From an uncultured Bacteroidota bacterium (lineage in GTDB: Bacteria; Bacteroidota; Bacteroidia; Chitinophagales; Saprospiraceae), in the NCBI GenBank assembly GCA_937861115.1, contig CALMBD010000083.1, positions 1-64,000 of the forward strand: 64,000 nt of DNA. The letters are read 5' to 3'. The notes beneath the pieces are model-generated. The model was not told the origin of the DNA. It saw only the letters and a list, made by a program, of their open reading frames with translations, and did not search any database. Positions 61,512 through 64,000 of the stretch are shown here, in pieces. Each line of letters begins with the position of its first letter. Position 1 is the stretch's first letter. Made by a program: the position numbers and the translations under genes.

Positions 61512-62282
61512 TTAATACGTTTCCAGGTCATTCAGGCTGCTCAGGGCCTTGTAATTGGTCAGGTCGTGCATGGACGGGACAACGGAGATAAAGCCGTTGC
61601 GCAGGGCCCAGACATCGGTATCCTCTCCCTTGTCGTTGTTGACGAACTCGCCGGTGAGCCAGTAATAGGGTTGTCCGCTCGGATCGTGCCCTTCCATAAA
61701 ATTTTCCACCCATCGCGCATCTGCCTGGCGGCAAATCCTGATGCCGCGTATCTTTTCTGCAGGCAGTTTCGGGATGTTCACGTTCAGCAAGTTGCCATGT
61801 TCGAATGGGCGTGCCAGCGTGTATTCCATGATTTTCCTGACCCAGGGCTTGCAAGGTTTGAAATCTGCGTCGAAACTAAAATCGTCGAGTGAAAAACCGA
61901 TGCTCCGGATATTCTCAACGGAGGCCTCCATTGCTGCCGACAGTGTGCCGGAGTAAATGATGTTGATCGAAGCGTTGGTGCCGTGGTTGATGCCGGATAC
62001 GCAGAGGGCGATAGGCCGGTCTTTCAGGACGACGTGTTTGGCGAGTTTTACGCAGTCGACCGGTGTGCCGGAGCATTCCCATGCTTCGATACCGGGGAAA
62101 ATATTGGCTTTCTTCAGCCGCAGCGGATCGTGGATCGTGATGGCGTGCCCCTGTCCGCTTTGCGGGGAGTCGGGAGCCACCACCACCACTTCTCCCAGTT
62201 CTGATGCGAGTTCGACCAGAACCCGTATGCCGGGTGCGACGATGCCGTCGTCGTTTGTTACCAGAATCAAAGGTTTTGACAT
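61512..62282 (-). CDS. surE: 5'/3'-nucleotidase SurE
   Basis: A 256-aa SurE. The active-site signature LVTNDDGIVAPGIRVLVELA is at the start, followed by VVVVAPDSPQSGQGHAITIH, SGTPVDCVKLAKHVV, and CVSGINHGTNASINIIYSGT with AAMEA. It removes phosphate from nucleoside monophosphates and short polyphosphates in a metal-dependent way and is linked to stationary-phase survival. Its promoter box sits four bases upstream of the ATG, suggesting a leaderless mRNA. Confidence 0.96.
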   Translation of the reverse strand: MSKPLILVTNDDGIVAPGIRVLVELASELGEVVVVAPDSPQSGQGHAITIHDPLRLKKANIFPGIEAWECSGTPVDCVKLAKHVVLKDRPIALCVSGINHGTNASINIIYSGTLSAAMEASVENIRSIGFSLDDFSFDADFKPCKPWVRKIMEYTLARPFEHGNLLNVNIPKLPAEKIRGIRICRQADARWVENFMEGHDPSGQPYYWLTGEFVNNDKGEDTDVWALRNGFISVVPSMHDLTNYKALSSLNDLETY

Positions 62283-62286
62283 GGCG

Positions 62287-62313
62287 CAAAGGTAGGGGAC
62301 AAGGTCGTTACAA
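62287..62313 (-). promoter_or_regulatory. Promoter for surE (TTG, 16 bases, TACCTTTG)
   Basis: On the minus strand, TTG at 62313-62311 is followed after 16 bases by TACCTTTG at 62294-62287. The box ends four bases before the ATG, so the transcript would start at or next to the start codon. Confidence 0.6.
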
Positions 62314-62567
62314 CGGAAAGCGCGGCATACATTAGCATATTAAATTGTGGGTGGAGGAAAGTTTTACAACACAAATTGCGTTAGGAAAAGGTGAATAAAA
62401 TTTTGAAAAAAGGCAGTTCTGCGCGACTTTTTTCGTTTATTTTCAATACGGCCTTGATTTTCAGGTTGTTGTTTCAATATTTTGACCTAATCTTGCAGTA
62501 GGATTAACATGTCTCTCGGGAGATCCGGATGCCCACAAACCGTTTTTCCCTCCGAAAACAACGCACG
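62295..62567. other. AT-rich intergenic region between surE and the LysM gene
   Basis: Apart from the distal part of the surE promoter and a near-consensus rightward -7 box at 62488-62495, no gene or structure was recognised in these 273 bases. Confidence 0.6.
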
Positions 62568-64000
62568 ATGAAACAAATTTTTTCCTCCGTCCTTTTTTTA
62601 TTTTTTCTGGCAAACCTGTCGGCACAAACGCCGCTGTACATTCAGTTCGACCCGTCCTGTATGTATCAACTGGAATACAAATACACCTATTCCGGGCAGG
62701 ATCTGCTGATGTACTCCATCAATAAAGGCGAAAACGAACTTTATTTTTTCAAGATCGGCAGCAATCCGCAGATATCCTCGCAGGCCATGCCCAAAGGACT
62801 GGTCTCCTGCCAGACTGCCGTACTGAACAGCACGGAGGTCAATGCGATCAATGCAGGCGGACGGCTTGCGTATATCGTACACAAGGTGCAAAACGGATAC
62901 ATATCCATGCCGGTCGATGCGGTCGGACAAATTTTCCGGGTTGGCACGTCCTATGTTTTCCGTTCGCCGAGTTACGATTTTCTGCTCGACACCACCAATA
63001 TCGACTATGCGCGCAACCTCTCCCAGCCCGGCGTGACCTCCCCGGTTTACCTCACGGGTATGCGCGATTACGATTGCCGGCGTCAGTATGCCTTCCGGCT
63101 TGAGCCGCTTACATCCGACCTGCCGCGAATGGATGTGGAACTTATACCGGGTATTGGTCTGGTGAGCAACCGAACCGGCCACAACGGCAGCGAAATGGAA
63201 CAAAATGTGTACCGCCTGATGAAAATAAACGGCATCGGTATGGAGGAGTATATCTCTGCCCTGTGCCGCAATAACAATACGCAACCAGGCAACCAGGGCT
63301 CTTTCATCACCGGCTGGACCCCCGACCCCGACCCCGCACACAACGAGCCGTATTTGTTTACGGAGCCGGACAAAGAAGAATATTATACCCAGCCAACGAC
63401 ATCCGGCGGCCAGCAGTCTATGGCCAATTGTCCCGAAAAACCGGGTATCGGCTACCATATTGTACAACCCGGCGAGTCGCTTAACTCTATCGCGCGCATC
63501 TACAAACTCGATACCCGGTCCCTGATCGACTGGAACCGGCTCAAAGACCCAAACAAACTCGAGGTTTGCCAGAAAATATGGTTGTCTGCGCAACAGAATA
63601 ACAATTTGCCATCCACCACCAAGCCCTTACCACCAGCTGCAACAGGCAGTAACCCGTCTTACACGGAGCACATCGTCCGGAAGGGCGAATCCATTACCGC
63701 AATCGCCCGCCAATATGGGGCCTCCGAAACCGAAGTTCGAATAATGAACAGCATGCCCGCTTCCGGCGATGTCGTTATCTATCCCGGGCAGCGGGTGCTT
63801 GTTCCAAAACCACGGGCTACCGCCTATGACAACCCGGTCGGGAGTGGCGACGGTCGCTCTAATGAAATGCCATCGGCGTACACGCCAGCCACCCCCGGAG
63901 CCTCGAGCCGCTCACAACACCTGGTGGGGAAAAATGAGACAGTGGGCATGCTGGCCGGCAAATACGGCTATAGCACGGAATATTTCCGGCATATCAACAG
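62568..64000 (+). CDS. Exported LysM-domain protein (truncated at window end)
   Basis: At least 477 codons, open at the right edge. A signal peptide (MKQIFSSVLFLFFLANLSAQ) precedes an unrecognised N-terminal domain (about 20-270; for example GKVQNGYISMPVD is absent but HKVQNGYISMPVDAV is present). From about 295 there are LysM repeats: YHIVQPGESLNSIARIYKLD with LKDPNKLEVCQKIWLS, then HIVRKGESITAIARQYG with IYPGQRVLVP, and a third (HLVGKNETVGMLAGKYGYS) cut by the edge. LysM domains bind peptidoglycan or chitin-like glycans, so it is probably a cell-wall-associated protein. Upstream, TAATCTTG at 62488-62495 is one base off consensus. The 3' end is outside the window. Confidence 0.88.
   Translation, partial: MKQIFSSVLFLFFLANLSAQTPLYIQFDPSCMYQLEYKYTYSGQDLLMYSINKGENELYFFKIGSNPQISSQAMPKGLVSCQTAVLNSTEVNAINAGGRLAYIVHKVQNGYISMPVDAVGQIFRVGTSYVFRSPSYDFLLDTTNIDYARNLSQPGVTSPVYLTGMRDYDCRRQYAFRLEPLTSDLPRMDVELIPGIGLVSNRTGHNGSEMEQNVYRLMKINGIGMEEYISALCRNNNTQPGNQGSFITGWTPDPDPAHNEPYLFTEPDKEEYYTQPTTSGGQQSMANCPEKPGIGYHIVQPGESLNSIARIYKLDTRSLIDWNRLKDPNKLEVCQKIWLSAQQNNNLPSTTKPLPPAATGSNPSYTEHIVRKGESITAIARQYGASETEVRIMNSMPASGDVVIYPGQRVLVPKPRATAYDNPVGSGDGRSNEMPSAYTPATPGASSRSQHLVGKNETVGMLAGKYGYSTEYFRHIN

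Overview
The window looks like a Bacteroidota chromosome, most likely a Saprospiria/Saprospiraceae-type bacterium. The signs are a PorP/SprF protein and a PorE-like OmpA protein of the type IX secretion world, an S46 dipeptidyl-peptidase, DUF4369/TlpA-style thioredoxin lipoproteins, a SusA-like surface amylase, and Bacteroidota promoter boxes (TAnnTTTG) in front of many genes. Most genes are moderately GC-rich and tightly packed. No rRNA, tRNA, CRISPR array, insertion sequence or prophage was recognised.

Layout. 1-3.9 kb: the end of an M28 peptidase, then a reading frame joining ribF to a family 2 glycosyltransferase through two inverted arrays of a 7-bp repeat, then an RluA-type pseudouridine synthase. 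3.9-20.3 kb: a minus-strand operon of six genes (small lipoprotein, trypsin-like protease, DUF6603 protein, and proteins of 1118, 1902 and 616 aa). The last three show conserved-looking motifs but match no characterised family I know. This operon is the best candidate for an undescribed system. 20.3-25.2 kb: a divergent ECF sigma/anti-sigma pair, a DUF697-like/SHOCT protein, a polysaccharide flippase and CutC. 25.3-28.5 kb: PorP/SprF and a TPR-PD40-OmpA protein. 28.6-33.8 kb: an acidic protein, an SLC45-like sugar transporter, a GlsB-type membrane protein, a SusA-like GH13 lipoprotein and a DUF1080 protein. 33.8-39.1 kb: a TIR-TPR-SDR fusion, a redoxin lipoprotein, a possible 33-aa membrane peptide, a PspC-like protein and a Tat-exported sugar isomerase-like protein. 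39.3-43.4 kb: glgA, an unrecognised membrane-anchored protein and glgC. 43.4-54.3 kb: GNAT, a Cys/Met PLP enzyme, S46 peptidase, TlpA, purL, csp, an RsmB-type methyltransferase and a secreted hypothetical. 54.4-64 kb: GH36, YqgE, fabD, a hypothetical, ilvE, an aldo/keto reductase, an ABM monooxygenase, a small membrane protein, surE and a truncated LysM protein.

How it fits together. One theme is glucan and galactoside use and storage (SusA-like GH13, SLC45-like porter, glgA/glgC, GH36). A second is the outer membrane and type IX secretion. The rest is housekeeping. The giant-protein operon stands apart: five of its six products have no signal peptide, one carries a central transmembrane hairpin, and its promoter region faces an ECF sigma/anti-sigma module.

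Limits: everything here was read by eye. Family names come from motif recognition, not searches, and residue positions are approximate unless a specific residue is named.
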